NCBI RefSeq assembly: GCF_001528745.1
Contig: NZ_BCNS01000103.1
Location: forward strand, 1 to 61,272
Direction: 5' to 3'
Source of the DNA: Marinobacterium profundum
Lineage (GTDB): Bacteria > Pseudomonadota > Gammaproteobacteria > Pseudomonadales > Balneatricaceae
DNA: 61,272 nt
Both the position numbers and the translations under genes were made by a program. Positions 26,633-35,076 of the stretch are shown in pieces (position 1 is the first letter of the stretch; the number at the start of each line of letters is the position of its first letter). A model generated the notes under the pieces. The model was not told the origin of the DNA, did not search any database, and saw only the letters and a program-made list of their open reading frames with translations.

Positions 26633-26811
26633 GGCCTTAGTCGCTGCTGAAACTTAGCAGCAGGAGGCGCGCCCCGCGCCGAACGTCGAGCGTCGAATGC
26701 CCCGCGACCAATGGTTGGGCCTGGAGAACCTTGCCATCGCCCTCAAAAGCTTTGCAACTCGTAGCCTGGAATGAGCGCAGCGAATTCCGGGTACAACGGC
26801 ACCCTTTCAGC
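26633..26811. repeat. intergenic region with REP-like hairpin
   Basis: Between the globin gene and heptamer array 3. At 26761-26790, GTAGCCTGGAATGAGCGCAG begins with a GTAG foot and pairs GGAAT with ATTCC across the loop, a layout like that of REP sequences. The remainder holds nothing I recognise. Confidence 0.45.
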
Positions 26812-26902
26812 TTGCCCCTCGCCCCTCGCCCCTCGCCCCTAGCCCCTTTATTCTCGCACCTCGCACCTCGCACCTCGCACCTCGCTCCTTTCACCTAGCC
26901 GC
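26812..26902 (-). repeat. heptamer repeat array 3
   Basis: Thirteen 7-bp units in strict phase: TTGCCCC, TCGCCCC x3, TAGCCCC, TTTATTC, TCGCACC x4, TCGCTCC, TTTCACC, TAGCCGC. It ends 13 bp from the lutC stop codon, with the consensus GGNGNNA again on the coding strand of the adjacent gene. Confidence 0.9.
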
Positions 26903-26915
26903 TGCTCCTATTCAT

Positions 26916-27581
26916 TCACTCTTTAATCAGCAATATCACCAGGGTACGCGGGCCGTGGGCACCCATCTGCAGTTTTTGTTCGATATCGGCGCTGCGCGAG
27001 GGGCCTGTAATCAGGTTGACGGTACGGGGTATTTGGCCTGCGGTGGCGCTGCGCAAGCGCTTCCAGGCCTCTTCGTAGACCCCGACGATGTGTGATTCAT
27101 GCAGGATCACCAGATGATTATCCGGCAGGAAATTCAGTGTGGTCGGGCTGCTGGAACCTGAATGCAGCATCAGCGTGCCGGTTTCGGCGATGCCGGCAAA
27201 GCTACCGGTAAGGCTCGCCATGTCCCCGGCCTGGGCTACGCGCTCAATTCGATTGATAGTGCCCAGCGCTGACCAGTCGAGCGCCTGCAGTGCTGGGTCA
27301 CTGGCACACACTAGCTCGGATATCTGCTGCGCTGCCAGCCAGTCGGCGATGGCCGCCGGGGCCTGCTCGATACTGTCCAGCTCAATCAGTTCGGCGGCGG
27401 CGTCCAGCGCCATGGTCTTGAACAGCGCGACCTGCTCAGGCCGGGGCAGCTGGGCCCTTTGCGGGATCAGGTTGTCGGCCCGCGCTTCGATGCGTGCCAA
27501 CGCTGCGGCGCGCTGCTCCGGGGAGGCTTCGCCACGGCCGAGGCCCCGGCGGATATTGTTCATAATCTCGGCCCGGCTCAT
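26916..27581 (-). CDS. lutC: lactate utilisation protein LutC (LUD domain)
   Basis: A 221-residue LUD-domain protein starting MSRAEIMNNIRRGLGRGE. Longer open frames run upstream into lutB and are artefacts. It has the conserved core SFAGIAETGTLMLHSG, PTTLNFLPDNHLVILHESHIVG, and LITGPSRSADIEQKLQMGAHGP near the C-terminus. It is a subunit of the LutABC (YkgEFG) iron-sulfur complex oxidising L-lactate to pyruvate. Its ATG overlaps the lutB stop (ATGA). Heptamer array 3 lies immediately downstream. Confidence 0.95.
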   Translation of the reverse strand: MSRAEIMNNIRRGLGRGEASPEQRAAALARIEARADNLIPQRAQLPRPEQVALFKTMALDAAAELIELDSIEQAPAAIADWLAAQQISELVCASDPALQALDWSALGTINRIERVAQAGDMASLTGSFAGIAETGTLMLHSGSSSPTTLNFLPDNHLVILHESHIVGVYEEAWKRLRSATAGQIPRTVNLITGPSRSADIEQKLQMGAHGPRTLVILLIKE

Positions 27582-29023
27582 GATTGCTGCTCCTGTGGCG
27601 ATTGCTGCTGTTTTTGTTGTACCTGTTGTTTGGCCTGCCACTGCTGCATAAAGGTTTTGCCGCTGGGGGCGGGCATGTCGCGACCGTCGGTCCAGCCGGC
27701 ACCCAGTGGCAGTCGGTGGATCAGGCCTTTCTTGCCGCCCAGCAGGCGCAGTGCCAGGTTGGAACCCTGGCTCAGCAGGCGGTACAGCCTGGGTCTTTTT
27801 GCAAAGAAGGCCCAGCCGCCGATGCCATAGCGCACGGCTTTGGGGCTCAGGTGGCGTTCGAATTCCTTCTCGCGCCAGTGACGCATAAGCTTTGGCAGTG
27901 GAATGCGCACAGGGCAAACGGATTCGCACTTGCCGCAGAAGGTGGAGGCGTTGGGCAGCAGTGCGGCCTTATCGATGCCGATCATCTGGGGGGTGAGGAC
28001 TGAGCCCATGGGGCCAGGATAGACCCAGCCATAGCTGTGGCCGCCCACTGCGCCGTAGACCGGGCAATGGTTCATGCAGGCCGAGCAGCGGATGCAGCGC
28101 AGCATCTCCTGAAGTTCGCCGCCCAGCATGTCGCTGCGACCATTGTCGACCAGCACAACGTGAAAGTTTTCCGGCCCGTCCTGGTCATCGCTGCGCTTTG
28201 GTCCACTGGACAGGGTGTTGTAAACGGTAAATTCCTGACCGGTGGCCGAGCGGGCCAGCAGACGCAGAAATAGCGTCATGTCTTCCAGTGTGGGCACGAC
28301 CTTTTCGATGGATGTGACCACTATATGGGTTTTCGGCAGTGTCTGGGTCAGGTCGCCATTACCTTCATTGGTGACGATCAGGGTTGAGCCGGTTTCGGCC
28401 ACGAGGAAGTTGGCGCCGGTAATACCTACATCGGCCGCGACGAACTGCTCGCGCAGCACTTCCCGCGCTTCCTGCATCAGCACGGCCGGGTCACTGGATT
28501 TGGGCCTGTGGTGGTGCTGGTGGAAGGCTTCGGACACGTCTTCCAGATTCAGGTGTATGGCCGGAGCTATGATGTGGCTGGGGTGGTCACCGCGCAGTTG
28601 CAGTATGTATTCACCCAGGTCCGTTTCTACCGGCGTTACGCCGTTCTTTTCCAGGTAGTCGTTGAGGTTGATCTCCTCCGACACCATGGACTTGCCCTTG
28701 GTGACCGTTTTGGCGTCTACCTGTTGGCAGATATCGAGAATGGTTTTGCAGGCGTCGTCGCTGCTGCGACACCAATGCACATGGCCGCCCTGTTGCAGCA
28801 CCTTGCTCTCGAACTGCTCCAGGTATATATCGAGGTTTTCGAGGATATGGTTTTTCAGATCGCGGGCTTCATCGCGCAGCGCATCGAACTCCGGCAGTCG
28901 GGCGACGGCCTGGGCGCGCTTGACTGGAAATCCGGCCTTGAGGTTGCCAAGGGCTTTTTGCAGGCTGGCATCCTTTAGGGCAATGCGGGCACTTTGCTTG
29001 AAAGCGGGGCTGGTAATTTGCAT
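27578..29023 (-). CDS. lutB: lactate utilisation iron-sulfur protein LutB
   Basis: A 481-residue protein with an N-terminal LUD domain (ETGSTLIVTNEGNGDL, PKTHIVVTSIEKVVPTLEDM) and a ferredoxin-like region with two 4Fe-4S motifs, CIRCSACMNHCPV (about 305-317) and CGKCESVCPV (about 355-364). The C-terminus is Gln-rich (QQWQAKQQVQQKQQQ), which is unusual and may be a low-complexity tail. It forms the electron-carrying core of LutABC. It lies 15 bp downstream of lutA and overlaps lutC by four bases. Confidence 0.95.
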   Translation of the reverse strand: MQITSPAFKQSARIALKDASLQKALGNLKAGFPVKRAQAVARLPEFDALRDEARDLKNHILENLDIYLEQFESKVLQQGGHVHWCRSSDDACKTILDICQQVDAKTVTKGKSMVSEEINLNDYLEKNGVTPVETDLGEYILQLRGDHPSHIIAPAIHLNLEDVSEAFHQHHHRPKSSDPAVLMQEAREVLREQFVAADVGITGANFLVAETGSTLIVTNEGNGDLTQTLPKTHIVVTSIEKVVPTLEDMTLFLRLLARSATGQEFTVYNTLSSGPKRSDDQDGPENFHVVLVDNGRSDMLGGELQEMLRCIRCSACMNHCPVYGAVGGHSYGWVYPGPMGSVLTPQMIGIDKAALLPNASTFCGKCESVCPVRIPLPKLMRHWREKEFERHLSPKAVRYGIGGWAFFAKRPRLYRLLSQGSNLALRLLGGKKGLIHRLPLGAGWTDGRDMPAPSGKTFMQQWQAKQQVQQKQQQSPQEQQS

Positions 29024-29038
29024 GGTCGGGGCTCCGCG

Positions 29039-29860
29039 TCAAAGTTGCTTGGCAAGGTCATAGGGGGATGCAGCTGCCGTGGCGGGCCTTCGCACTTCGG
29101 ATTCGCCGATGGCGGCCAGATCGTTCTGGCCTGCGAGAATTTCAACTACGTGGCGGGTCTGGATTTCGTGACCCTGACGCTTGAGTTTGCCGGCCATGTT
29201 CAGCAGACAGCCGAGGTCCCCACCCACCAAAGTACCTGCGCCGCTGGCGGCGGTATTGGCAGTCTTGTTTTCCACCATGCGGTTGGAAATGTCCGGGTAT
29301 TTCACGCAGAAGGTGCCGCCAAAGCCGCAGCAGGTTTCGGACTCGTCCATTTCGCTGAGCTGCAGCCCGGCCACCTGGCTGAGCAGGGCTCGTGGCTGGG
29401 TCTTGATGCCCAGTTCGCGCAGGCCGGCGCAGGAATCGTGATAGCTGATACTGCCGTCGAATTCGCTCTGGATGCCGCGAAACTGCAGTACATCCACCAG
29501 AAAGCTGGTGATCTCGAAGGCGCGGGCTTTCAGATCCTGGGCTCTTGCGTGCCAGGGATCGGTAGCCTCGAACAGTTCGGGGTAATGGTGCAGCATGCCG
29601 ATACACGAGCCCGAGGGGCCGACCACATATTCATAACCATCGAAGGCTTCAATGGTTTGGCGGGCAATGTCCTGAGTGCTGGCACGGTCACCGGAGTTAA
29701 ACGCGGGCTGACCACAGCAGGTCTGGCGTTCGGGTACTTCGACGCTGCAACCGGCCTGTTGCAGCAGGCTGATGCTGGCAAAACCTATTTCGGGTCTGAA
29801 CATGTCGACCAGGCAGGTGACGAACAGGGCGACCTGGGGCGAGCGCTCGGCATTGGGCAT
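29039..29860 (-). CDS. lutA: lactate utilisation protein LutA (CCG domain)
   Basis: A 273-residue protein with two cysteine-rich CCG domains, TCCGQPAFNSGD (about 47-58) and TCCGFGGTFCVKYPDIS (about 180-196), as in heterodisulfide-reductase-like subunits. It is the first gene of lutABC. AGGTAAATCC precedes the ATG. The leader holds a hairpin GCGGGG/CCCCGC at 29891-29907, and the probable promoter overlaps a GntR operator at 29963. It is divergent from its regulator. Confidence 0.95.
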   Translation of the reverse strand: MPNAERSPQVALFVTCLVDMFRPEIGFASISLLQQAGCSVEVPERQTCCGQPAFNSGDRASTQDIARQTIEAFDGYEYVVGPSGSCIGMLHHYPELFEATDPWHARAQDLKARAFEITSFLVDVLQFRGIQSEFDGSISYHDSCAGLRELGIKTQPRALLSQVAGLQLSEMDESETCCGFGGTFCVKYPDISNRMVENKTANTAASGAGTLVGGDLGCLLNMAGKLKRQGHEIQTRHVVEILAGQNDLAAIGESEVRRPATAAASPYDLAKQL

Positions 29861-29890
29861 GGATTTACCTGTTGTTTTTTATACGCGGTG

Positions 29891-29907
29891 GCGGGGTTGT
29901 TCCCCGC
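29891..29907 (-). promoter_or_regulatory. hairpin in lutABC leader
   Basis: GCGGGG-TTGTT-CCCCGC is a perfect 6-bp stem with a 5-nt loop in the untranslated leader of lutA, about 30 bp before its start. It may stabilise the transcript. No T-run follows on either strand. Confidence 0.5.
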
Positions 29908-29962
29908 AAGCTGGATCAACAATAGAAGCCGGTGGCGAAAAAGGAAATGCTACAGTGTTCAC

Positions 29963-29973
29963 TGGTCTGACCA
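29963..29973. promoter_or_regulatory. FadR/LldR-type GntR operator
   Basis: TGGTCTGACCA is a perfect dyad matching the TNGTNNNACNA consensus of FadR-subfamily GntR repressors, including lactate regulators. On the minus strand it overlaps a plausible -35 TTGGTC, with TAGCAT 16 bp downstream as -10 for lutA. The adjacent gntR gene is the likely source of the repressor. Confidence 0.65.
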
Positions 29974-29981
29974 AGTCTTAA

Positions 29982-30243
29982 GGGGCTAGGGGCTAGGGGC
30001 TAGGGGCTAGGGGCTAGGAGGTGCGAGGTGCGAGGAGTGAGGAGTGAGGAGTGAGGAGTGAGGAGTGAGGAGTGAGGAGTGAGGAGTGAGGAGTGAGGAG
30101 TGAGGAGCGAGGTGCGAGGTGCGAGGTGCGAGGTGCGAGGTGCAAGAAGATAGGTGCGAGGGGCAAGAAGATAGGAGCGAGGTGTTAGGGGCTAGAAGAA
30201 AGGGGCGAGGTGCGAGAGGCGAGGTGAAAGATGAAAGATGAAA
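29982..30243 (+). repeat. heptamer repeat array 4, reaching into the lutR start codon
   Basis: Thirty-seven 7-bp units in one phase apart from a 3-bp insertion GGA at 30017. They are GGGGCTA x5, GGTGCGA x2, GGAGTGA x10 (30034-30103), GGAGCGA, GGTGCGA x4, then degenerate units such as GAAGATA, GGTGTTA and GGGGCGA, ending GGTGAAA, GATGAAA, GATGAAA. The ATG of the regulator at 30231 is part of a GATGAAA unit. The array fills nearly all of the space between the lutA operator and the regulator gene. Confidence 0.92.
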
Positions 30244-30932
30244 CGGACAAGGCGCAGCTTTTGGTGACGCAGCTCAGCCAGGGCATCGTTGAGGGTCGCT
30301 TCCTGCCGGGCGAGCTGCTGCCTTCGCAGCGCAGCCTGGCGCAGGGCTGTGGCGTTTCCCGCGCCACGGTGCGTGAAGCCATTACTCAGCTGGAACTCGG
30401 AGGCCTGATTCAAACCCGTCAGGGCGATGGCAGTCGCTGCCAGAACCTGTTGGAGCCGCACTTTGAAATGCCCGCCGGTGGCACGGGGGATAACCTGGCC
30501 TTTCAACTGCAGGTGTTGGAAATGCGCGCAGCGCTTGAGGGTGAGGCGGCCTATAACTGTGCCCGGCGTGCCAGCGACGACGAACTGGCAGGCATAGCGC
30601 GGGAATACGAGCGTATGGTGCAGCGAAGTGAGGGCCAGAGCACCCTGGCCAAGGCCAAGGCGGATTTGAAATTCCACATGATGATTGCGCAATCGAGCCA
30701 CAACCTGCTGCTTATTTCTTTCAGTCAGCTGTTCTACAGTCGCTATTTCAATGCCATTTACGGTGTGCTTGACCGTACTCTCAAGCGTTATGGCCGTTAC
30801 CCTGATGGTATTCGGGCGCAGCACGCCGGAATTCATCAGGCGCTCATGACACGTGACGCCGAGCAGGCCAGGCGCCTGGCCACCGAACACATTCTGTTTA
30901 CGCATCGGTTGCTCGAAGATAGCGACTCTTAA
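30231..30932 (+). CDS. GntR/FadR-family regulator of the lut operon
   Basis: A 233-residue DNA-binding repressor. The N-terminal winged helix-turn-helix is clear: IVEGRFLPGELLPSQRSLAQ, GVSRATVREAITQLELGGLI, QGDGS. A helical FCD effector domain follows with ALEGEAAYNCARRAS, KADLKFHMMIAQSSHN and HAGIHQALMTRDAEQARRLATEHI. The Asp and His residues of a metal/effector pocket are present. It faces the lutABC operon, so lactate-responsive repression is the natural reading (an LldR/LutR equivalent). Its ribosome-binding region and start codon are made of heptamer repeats. Confidence 0.9.
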   Translation: MKDETDKAQLLVTQLSQGIVEGRFLPGELLPSQRSLAQGCGVSRATVREAITQLELGGLIQTRQGDGSRCQNLLEPHFEMPAGGTGDNLAFQLQVLEMRAALEGEAAYNCARRASDDELAGIAREYERMVQRSEGQSTLAKAKADLKFHMMIAQSSHNLLLISFSQLFYSRYFNAIYGVLDRTLKRYGRYPDGIRAQHAGIHQALMTRDAEQARRLATEHILFTHRLLEDSDS

Positions 30933-31399
30933 CTAGAGCACTTTCACGAAACACTTATCTGTCGCTCGAGGTTGCTTTGAGTGCTTCCTGACTTCGAGGT
31001 GGCCGGATATGGGTCGAGGTAAGATGAAAGGGCTCTAGTTGCCAACGAAACATCAGAGCGGTTCTTGTTCCCCCTTATGAAGCCGGCGAGCACTGAGGTC
31101 ATTCGGCGATCAGGCCCGAAGGGGCGCAACAGGGACTGATGCGCTTGCGATGAGGTACATGGATGTACCGTCAGCGCAGCCCGCTGAATGATCTCAGAGC
31201 GCAGCGGAAAGGCCTCATCGGGGGCTGTTGTGCTTTCTTTGGTTACTTTCTTTGCACGAGCAAAAAAAGTAACGCGCCAGCAGGCGCAATAACAACCATC
31301 AAACCGCTCCGATACCCCAGCCTGCACAGGCTCCAACACGGCCATCTTAATCTCGTCTCAACTACCGCAATGGGCCGATGTAAGATGAAAATGCTCTAG
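30933..31399. repeat. non-coding element with CTAGAGC inverted ends
   Basis: CTAGAGCACTTTCA at 30933-30946 is mirrored by TGAAAATGCTCTAG at 31386-31399. A third copy, TGAAAGGGCTCTAG, lies at 31025-31038 in the right-hand orientation. The interior has many dyads (for example GGTACATGGATGTACC near 31155) and the stretch around 31240-31280 with CTTTCTTTGCACGAGC and AAAAAAAGTAAC. A spurious frame spans it. It may be a MITE-like or dispersed repeat. The remaining bases to 31621 show only the ribosome-binding site of tctC. Confidence 0.5.
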
Positions 31400-31621
31400 T
31401 GGATATGTGCCGTGAACTTTATGACCAGAATGCCCGCAAAGGTTTGAAAACCCAGTATCTCCGCAAACTGGCCACTTTAGAGGTGCTCGCCTAGTCTGCA
31501 TCTGCCCCTGTATGGATGGCGCTGCAGTTTTACTCAGCCCAGCAACAGCAGGCGCAGAATTCACAACACAGCGGTGCCGCCTGGTACGGCTGATTACAAA
31601 AAGAAAGACGGAGAGTGCTGA

Positions 31622-32611
31622 ATGAAATTCCCTGTAGCCAAAACACTGCTCGCGACAGCGACCCTCACGCTGGCCGCCCAGGCTAGCGCGTTTGAACAAT
31701 CCCGTACTGCAGAATGTATAGCTCCGGCCAACCCCGGCGGCGGCTGGGACTTTACCTGCCGCAGCGTAGGCAAGGTACTGACCGATCTGGGTTACATCAC
31801 TGGCAATGTTCAGACCGTTAACATGCCGGGTGCCGGTGGTGGTGTTGCTTTCGCCCATACCATTTCCAAGCGTGGTGACGACAGCGCGCTGATCGTTGCA
31901 GCCAGCACCGCGACTACTACCCGTCTGGCCCAGGGTCAGTTTGTTGGCATGGATCAGGAAATGGTTCGCTGGGTCGGTGCCCTGGGTGCTGACTACGGTG
32001 TTATCGCCGTATCCAAGGACTCTCCGTTCCAGTCGCTGAATGACATGATGGATGCGCTCAAGGCAGATCCGAACTCGGTCAAGTTTGGCGGCGGTAGTGC
32101 AGCCGGCGGCTGGGATCACCTCAAGGTGCTGATTGCTGGCCGTTCCGCCGGTATCGAGAAAGCCAACCTGCCCAAGGTTAAATACCTGGCCTTTAACGGT
32201 GGTGCCGAGGCTATTACCCAGGTTGTGGGTGGCCATCTGGATGCCTTCACCGGTGATATCTCCGAAGCCCAGGGCTTTATGGCATCTGGCGACCTAAAGG
32301 TTCTGGCTGTTCTGTCTGAAGAGCGTCTGCCAGCACCGCTGGATAACATTCCGACAGCGCGTGAGCAGAATGTCGATGCTGTAGCGCCTAACTGGCGTGG
32401 ATTCTACGTACCCAAGGATGTTTCCGACGAAGCTTACCAGTGGTGGGTTGATACCGTAGACAGCGTTTACAGCAGTGACAACTGGCAGGATGTGATGCAG
32501 AAAAATGGCCTGATGCCATTCCACAAGACCGGTGCCGAATTCAGCACCTTTGTGAAAGGCCAGGTCGACAGCATCAAAGAAATTTCCACTGAGATCGGAC
32601 TGATTAAATGA
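31622..32611 (+). CDS. tctC: TctC-type tripartite tricarboxylate transporter binding protein
   Basis: A 329-residue periplasmic receptor with a signal peptide (1-23, AAQASAFEQ). It resembles Bug/TctC proteins: APANPGGGWDFTCRSVGKVL, VNMPGAGGGVAFAH, VKFGGGSAAGGWDHL and FNGGAEAITQVVGGHLDAFTGD. It captures a di- or tricarboxylate or similar anion for TctAB. GGAGAGTGCTGA precedes the ATG. The stop overlaps the tctB start (ATGA). The exact substrate cannot be read from the sequence. Confidence 0.92.
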   Translation: MKFPVAKTLLATATLTLAAQASAFEQSRTAECIAPANPGGGWDFTCRSVGKVLTDLGYITGNVQTVNMPGAGGGVAFAHTISKRGDDSALIVAASTATTTRLAQGQFVGMDQEMVRWVGALGADYGVIAVSKDSPFQSLNDMMDALKADPNSVKFGGGSAAGGWDHLKVLIAGRSAGIEKANLPKVKYLAFNGGAEAITQVVGGHLDAFTGDISEAQGFMASGDLKVLAVLSEERLPAPLDNIPTAREQNVDAVAPNWRGFYVPKDVSDEAYQWWVDTVDSVYSSDNWQDVMQKNGLMPFHKTGAEFSTFVKGQVDSIKEISTEIGLIK

Positions 32612-33054
32612 TAGGGGATCGAATCCTCGGTGTAGTTCTGCTCCTCCTGGCCGTAGTTTACGGCTGGGAGGCCGCCATGTTTCCAGAGCCCTTTGGTGGA
32701 TCCGAGGCTGTCGGGCCGGAAACATTCCCGCTAATACTGGCGGTGATACTGGGGTTGAGCAGCATCTATCTGCTGGTGCGCCCAGATGAAGACGAAGAAT
32801 GGCCGCATATGAAAATGCTGGCTGAACTCGGCTTTGTACTGATGGTACTGGCGGTCTTCACCCTGATGTTGCAGCCGGTGGGCTTTATCCCTGCCACTAC
32901 CCTGATGGTCAGCGTGCTGTGCTGGCGCATGGGCGCCAAGCCGTTGCCTTCCGTATTTACCGGTGTCGGCAGCGCTGTTGTGGTGTACGTGCTGTTCAAC
33001 TTCCTGCTGGAGCTGCACTTGCCGGCCGGACTCTTGAAGCTGAGCGGGGGCTGA
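32608..33054 (+). CDS. tctB: TctB small membrane subunit
   Basis: A 148-residue four-helix membrane protein (hydrophobic segments about 4-20, 39-55, 72-100 and 115-138). FGGSEAVGPETFPLILAVIL in the first loop is typical of TctB. It works with TctA as the membrane part of the transporter. It overlaps tctC by four bases and precedes tctA by five bases. Confidence 0.9.
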   Translation: MIGDRILGVVLLLLAVVYGWEAAMFPEPFGGSEAVGPETFPLILAVILGLSSIYLLVRPDEDEEWPHMKMLAELGFVLMVLAVFTLMLQPVGFIPATTLMVSVLCWRMGAKPLPSVFTGVGSAVVVYVLFNFLLELHLPAGLLKLSGG

Positions 33055-33059
33055 TCTAA

Positions 33060-34589
33060 ATGGAAACATTGAATTTTCTGCTGCAGGGGTTTGCCGTCGC
33101 ACTGACGCCGGAAAACCTGATGTTCGCAGCCATAGGCGCCATTCTTGGCACCGTGATAGGTGCGCTGCCGGGCCTGGGTCCTGCCAATGGCGTTGCCATT
33201 CTGATTCCGCTGGCCTTTAGCCTTGGGCTACCAGCGAGCTCCGCCCTGATTCTGCTGACGTCTGTGTATGCGGGGGCCATGTATGGCGGCCGTATCTCTA
33301 GTATTCTGCTGAATATTCCGGGTGACGAACCCGCGATGATGACCTGTCTTGACGGCTACCCCATGGCCCTCAAAGGCCGGGCGGCCGAAGCGCTGGCGAT
33401 CTCGGCGATTGCTTCTTTTATTGGCAGTCTGCTGGCGACCATCGGGCTGGTAATTCTGGCACCTATACTGGCGAAGTTTGCGCTGCGTTTCGGCCCTGCT
33501 GAGTACTTTGCGCTTTTTACCCTGGCGTTTGCGACCCTGGGTGGTATTACCGGCAAGAACCAGGTTAAAACCGTCGTGGCGGCCTGTCTGGGTCTGATGA
33601 TTGCCACCGTGGGGGTTGATATCACCACCGGTAATCAGCGTTATACCTACGACATTCTGGAGCTGTACGAAGGGGTGGATTTCATCATCGCCATCGTCGG
33701 TCTCTTTGCCATTAGTGAACTGCTGTTTTTTATTGAAATGCACGCTGGCGAAGGCTTCAAGAAGGTCTCCCTGAACAAGCTCAATCTGAGCATGAAAGAC
33801 ATTATTCAGGTACTGCCGACCAGCCTGCGCGGCTCTGTGCTGGGCTTTATCGCCGGTGTTCTGCCGGGTGCCGGCGCATCCCTGGGCAGCTTCCTCAGCT
33901 ATACGATGGAAAAGAAAGTCGTCGGCAAGAGTGGTTATTTCGGTGAAGGTGATCCACGCGGTGTGGCGGCGCCAGAAGCCGGCAACAACGCAGCGGCCAA
34001 TGGTGCTCTGGTGCCGATGCTGACCCTGGGCGTGCCGGGCAGTGGTACCACTGCGGTGCTGCTGGCCATGCTGATCTCGCTGAATATTCAGCCTGGCCCT
34101 ATGCTGTTCACTCAGAACGCAGAGTTGGTATGGGGCGTGATCGCGGCGCTGTTTGTCGGCAACCTGATCCTGCTGCTGCTGAACATCCCGATGATCGGTA
34201 TTTTCGTCAAGCTGCTGAGCATTCCACCCAAGTATCTGATGCCGGTAGTGACCCTGGTGGCGTCGGTGGGCATCTTTGCCATCAGCAACAGCCCGCTGGA
34301 TCTGTATTTCATGATTGGGTTTGGTCTGCTGGGCTACCTGCTGCGCAAGCTGCATATCCCGCTGGTGCCGGTCATCCTTGGTATGCTGCTGGGCCCTGAA
34401 ATGGAAAAGAGCCTGCGTCACGCTCTGACTATTTCGGACGGTGACTGGAGCATCCTCTGGAGCAGTGGCCTGTCGGTAGGTATCTGGGCGGTAGCGATTA
34501 CCGGTCTGGTGCTGCCGTACCTGATTGGCCCTGTCCTGCGTCGCCGCATGGCGGCCGCCCAGGACAAGGATCACAGCATCGTAGACTGA
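33060..34589 (+). CDS. tctA: TctA large membrane subunit
   Basis: A 509-residue permease with about 11-12 helices. The family signatures are present: GALPGLGPANGVAILIPLAF (residues about 32-51), GAMYGGRISSILLNIPGDEPAMMT, FIAGVLPGAGASLGSFLSY and PEAGNNAAANGALVPMLTLGVPGSGTTAVLL. It completes tctCBA. A tandem-hairpin terminator region follows at 34657-34710. It is probably induced by the two-component system encoded at 35933-38264. Confidence 0.96.
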   Translation: METLNFLLQGFAVALTPENLMFAAIGAILGTVIGALPGLGPANGVAILIPLAFSLGLPASSALILLTSVYAGAMYGGRISSILLNIPGDEPAMMTCLDGYPMALKGRAAEALAISAIASFIGSLLATIGLVILAPILAKFALRFGPAEYFALFTLAFATLGGITGKNQVKTVVAACLGLMIATVGVDITTGNQRYTYDILELYEGVDFIIAIVGLFAISELLFFIEMHAGEGFKKVSLNKLNLSMKDIIQVLPTSLRGSVLGFIAGVLPGAGASLGSFLSYTMEKKVVGKSGYFGEGDPRGVAAPEAGNNAAANGALVPMLTLGVPGSGTTAVLLAMLISLNIQPGPMLFTQNAELVWGVIAALFVGNLILLLLNIPMIGIFVKLLSIPPKYLMPVVTLVASVGIFAISNSPLDLYFMIGFGLLGYLLRKLHIPLVPVILGMLLGPEMEKSLRHALTISDGDWSILWSSGLSVGIWAVAITGLVLPYLIGPVLRRRMAAAQDKDHSIVD

Positions 34590-34656
34590 TCTGTAGGTTG
34601 ACCGGTTGCGGTGCCCAGCCCTGGAGGTTGGGTTCCGTCAATCGAAACTCCACCCC

Positions 34657-34710
34657 GGCAGGAAGGGCCTTCCTGCCAGTGTGTTTCCACCGCCTTCGGG
34701 CGGTTTTTTT
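34657..34710 (+). terminator. tandem hairpin terminator after tctA
   Basis: A first hairpin GGCAGGAAGG/CCTTCCTGCC (34657-34677) is followed by CCGCC-TTCG-GGCGG (34690-34703) and seven T residues, a textbook intrinsic terminator for the tctCBA transcript. Confidence 0.88.
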
Positions 34711-34739
34711 GTACATGGATGTACGGTATCGGGGCGGAG

Positions 34740-34988
34740 CCGGTTGGAATGCAGGTTGGGTGCAGGCCCGAAGGGCCGTAACCCAACAATGGTCGTAGCC
34801 CAGCAATCTGCCTCCGGCGGTTGATGGGTTTCGCTGCGCTGCACCGCATCCTACTTGGTGAAAGTGATGTCCGGGAAACGCCGAACGTGCCGGTTGGAAT
34901 GTAGGTTGGGTGCAGGCCCGAAGGGCCGTAACCCAACAATCTGCCATCCGCCGGTTGATGGGTTTCGCTTCGCTGCACCACATCCTAC
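34740..34988. repeat. REP/BIME repeats left of the RAYT gene
   Basis: Two pairs of oppositely oriented repeat units. Forward units begin (G)TAGGTTGGGTGCAGG with an internal GGCCC/GGGCC hairpin, at about 34749 and 34902. Reverse units end GCACCGCATCCTAC, at about 34856 and 34988; read on the other strand they also begin GTAGGAT. A GTAG foot plus hairpin is the hallmark of REPs mobilised by RAYT transposases. Confidence 0.85.
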
Positions 34989-35076
34989 GGGGACGTGGAG
35001 CAAGCGCCCCCTCTGTACCTTCGGTACGTCTATGCTGAAACGACGATAAGGTTCTGTGGATTCAAGGATCGACACT

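Noticed and set aside
27582-27929. N-terminal extension of LutC to 337 residues
   Set aside because: The extra frame is antisense-like sequence within lutB. The ATG at 27581 overlaps the lutB stop and begins the conserved protein.
29982-30230. CRISPR array
   Set aside because: Units are 7 bp and contiguous with no unique spacers; no cas genes are present.
30944-31345. 133-residue minus-strand protein
   Set aside because: It lies wholly inside a non-coding repeat with inverted ends and has no domain pattern.
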